Below the pieces are notes generated by a model, which was given only the letters and a program-made list of their open reading frames with translations, was not told where the DNA came from and ran no database searches. This document shows positions 32,981 through 33,066 of a stretch of 33,066 bases of DNA, one piece after another; positions within the stretch are counted from its first letter, which is position 1; every line of letters starts with the position of its first letter. The DNA comes from Paraburkholderia ginsengiterrae (lineage in GTDB: Bacteria > Pseudomonadota > Gammaproteobacteria > Burkholderiales > Burkholderiaceae): NCBI RefSeq assembly GCF_001645125.1, contig NZ_LXKA01000352.1, forward strand, positions 1 through 33,066. Direction: 5' to 3'. Made by a program: the position numbers and the translations under genes.

Positions 32981-33066
32981 GCTATAGTGCGCTAGCGTAG
33001 GGTTTCCAGAGATGAGGGAGCAACGCATCAATGTCAGCGGCACGATGTGTTGGCAAGCGGGTGAGC
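32940..33066. mobile_element. End of an insertion sequence, probably IS66 family (partial)
   Basis: From 32940 the sequence GTAAGCACCCGGTGAAGG replaces the expected permease sequence. IS66-family ends typically start GTAAGCG and make 8-bp target duplications, so the target would be GTCGTTCC (32932-32939). Downstream, ATG codons at 33012 and 33031 (the latter with GGGAG upstream) could begin the first transposase-associated ORF, but only a few codons lie inside the window. Family is from memory of the terminal sequence; the rest of the element and its other end are beyond the edge. Confidence 0.6.

Noticed and set aside
1-33066. CRISPR arrays, tRNA or rRNA genes, replication origin
   Set aside because: No regularly spaced repeats, no tRNA-like cloverleaf with CCA context and no rRNA sequence were recognised by eye.

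Overview
The window is GC-rich, with GC-biased third codon positions and long antisense ORF shadows. Its gene content (BKACE enzyme, bo3-type oxidase, ECF sigma operon, DUF4148-like and WXXGXW secreted proteins, Hcp) points to a betaproteobacterium of the order Burkholderiales, most likely Burkholderia or Paraburkholderia. This is inferred from protein style; no rRNA or tRNA gene is present to confirm it. The mix of catabolic, envelope and mobile genes suggests an accessory-rich replicon.

Layout. (1) 1-3270: an MFS transporter (cut by the left edge) and a BKACE/DUF849 beta-keto acid cleavage enzyme, divergent from an AraC-type regulator, with a direct repeat that may be the operator. (2) 3350-5572: a small secreted protein, then an AT-richer island with an orphan T6SS cassette of Hcp, a Tlde1-like peptidoglycan-targeting effector and a small membrane protein that is probably its immunity factor, closed by an intrinsic terminator. 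(3) 5650-10250: an acyl-CoA catabolic cluster of acyl-CoA ligase (frameshifted by one missing base), SDR dehydrogenase and divergent acyl-CoA dehydrogenase. (4) 10490-16440: envelope genes, including a BON protein, a WXXGXW lipoprotein, and an operon of ECF sigma factor, membrane anti-sigma-like protein, periplasmic sensor, DUF1800 and Tat-exported DUF1501. A second WXXGXW protein lies upstream. Two 36-bp motifs with identical 11-nt spacing sit before DUF1800 and before that WXXGXW gene and look like promoters of the local ECF sigma factor. (5) 16757-21000: a lipoprotein phosphoesterase (AcpA/phospholipase C family), a di-haem cytochrome c peroxidase and a HAD phosphatase. (6) 21253-21504: an 83-residue peptide with a double-glycine leader and a Pro/Cys-rich core, an orphan secreted-peptide or RiPP-like precursor. 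(7) 21609-23270: cysS with its own promoter and a terminator hairpin before its start codon, suggesting attenuation, perhaps through a Cys-containing leader peptide. (8) 23306-27171: cyoABCD bo3 ubiquinol oxidase. (9) 27568-29124: a lone nuoM behind a 28-bp perfect palindrome. (10) 29788-33066: an ABC ATPase and an FtsX-type permease whose C-terminus is replaced by what looks like the end of an IS66-family element running off the right edge.

The best candidates for undescribed biology are the ECF sigma/DUF1800/DUF1501/WXXGXW envelope regulon with its predicted promoter motif, the cysS leader, the double-glycine peptide and the Hcp-effector-immunity cassette. All functional statements come from reading motifs and recalling families; no database search was run.
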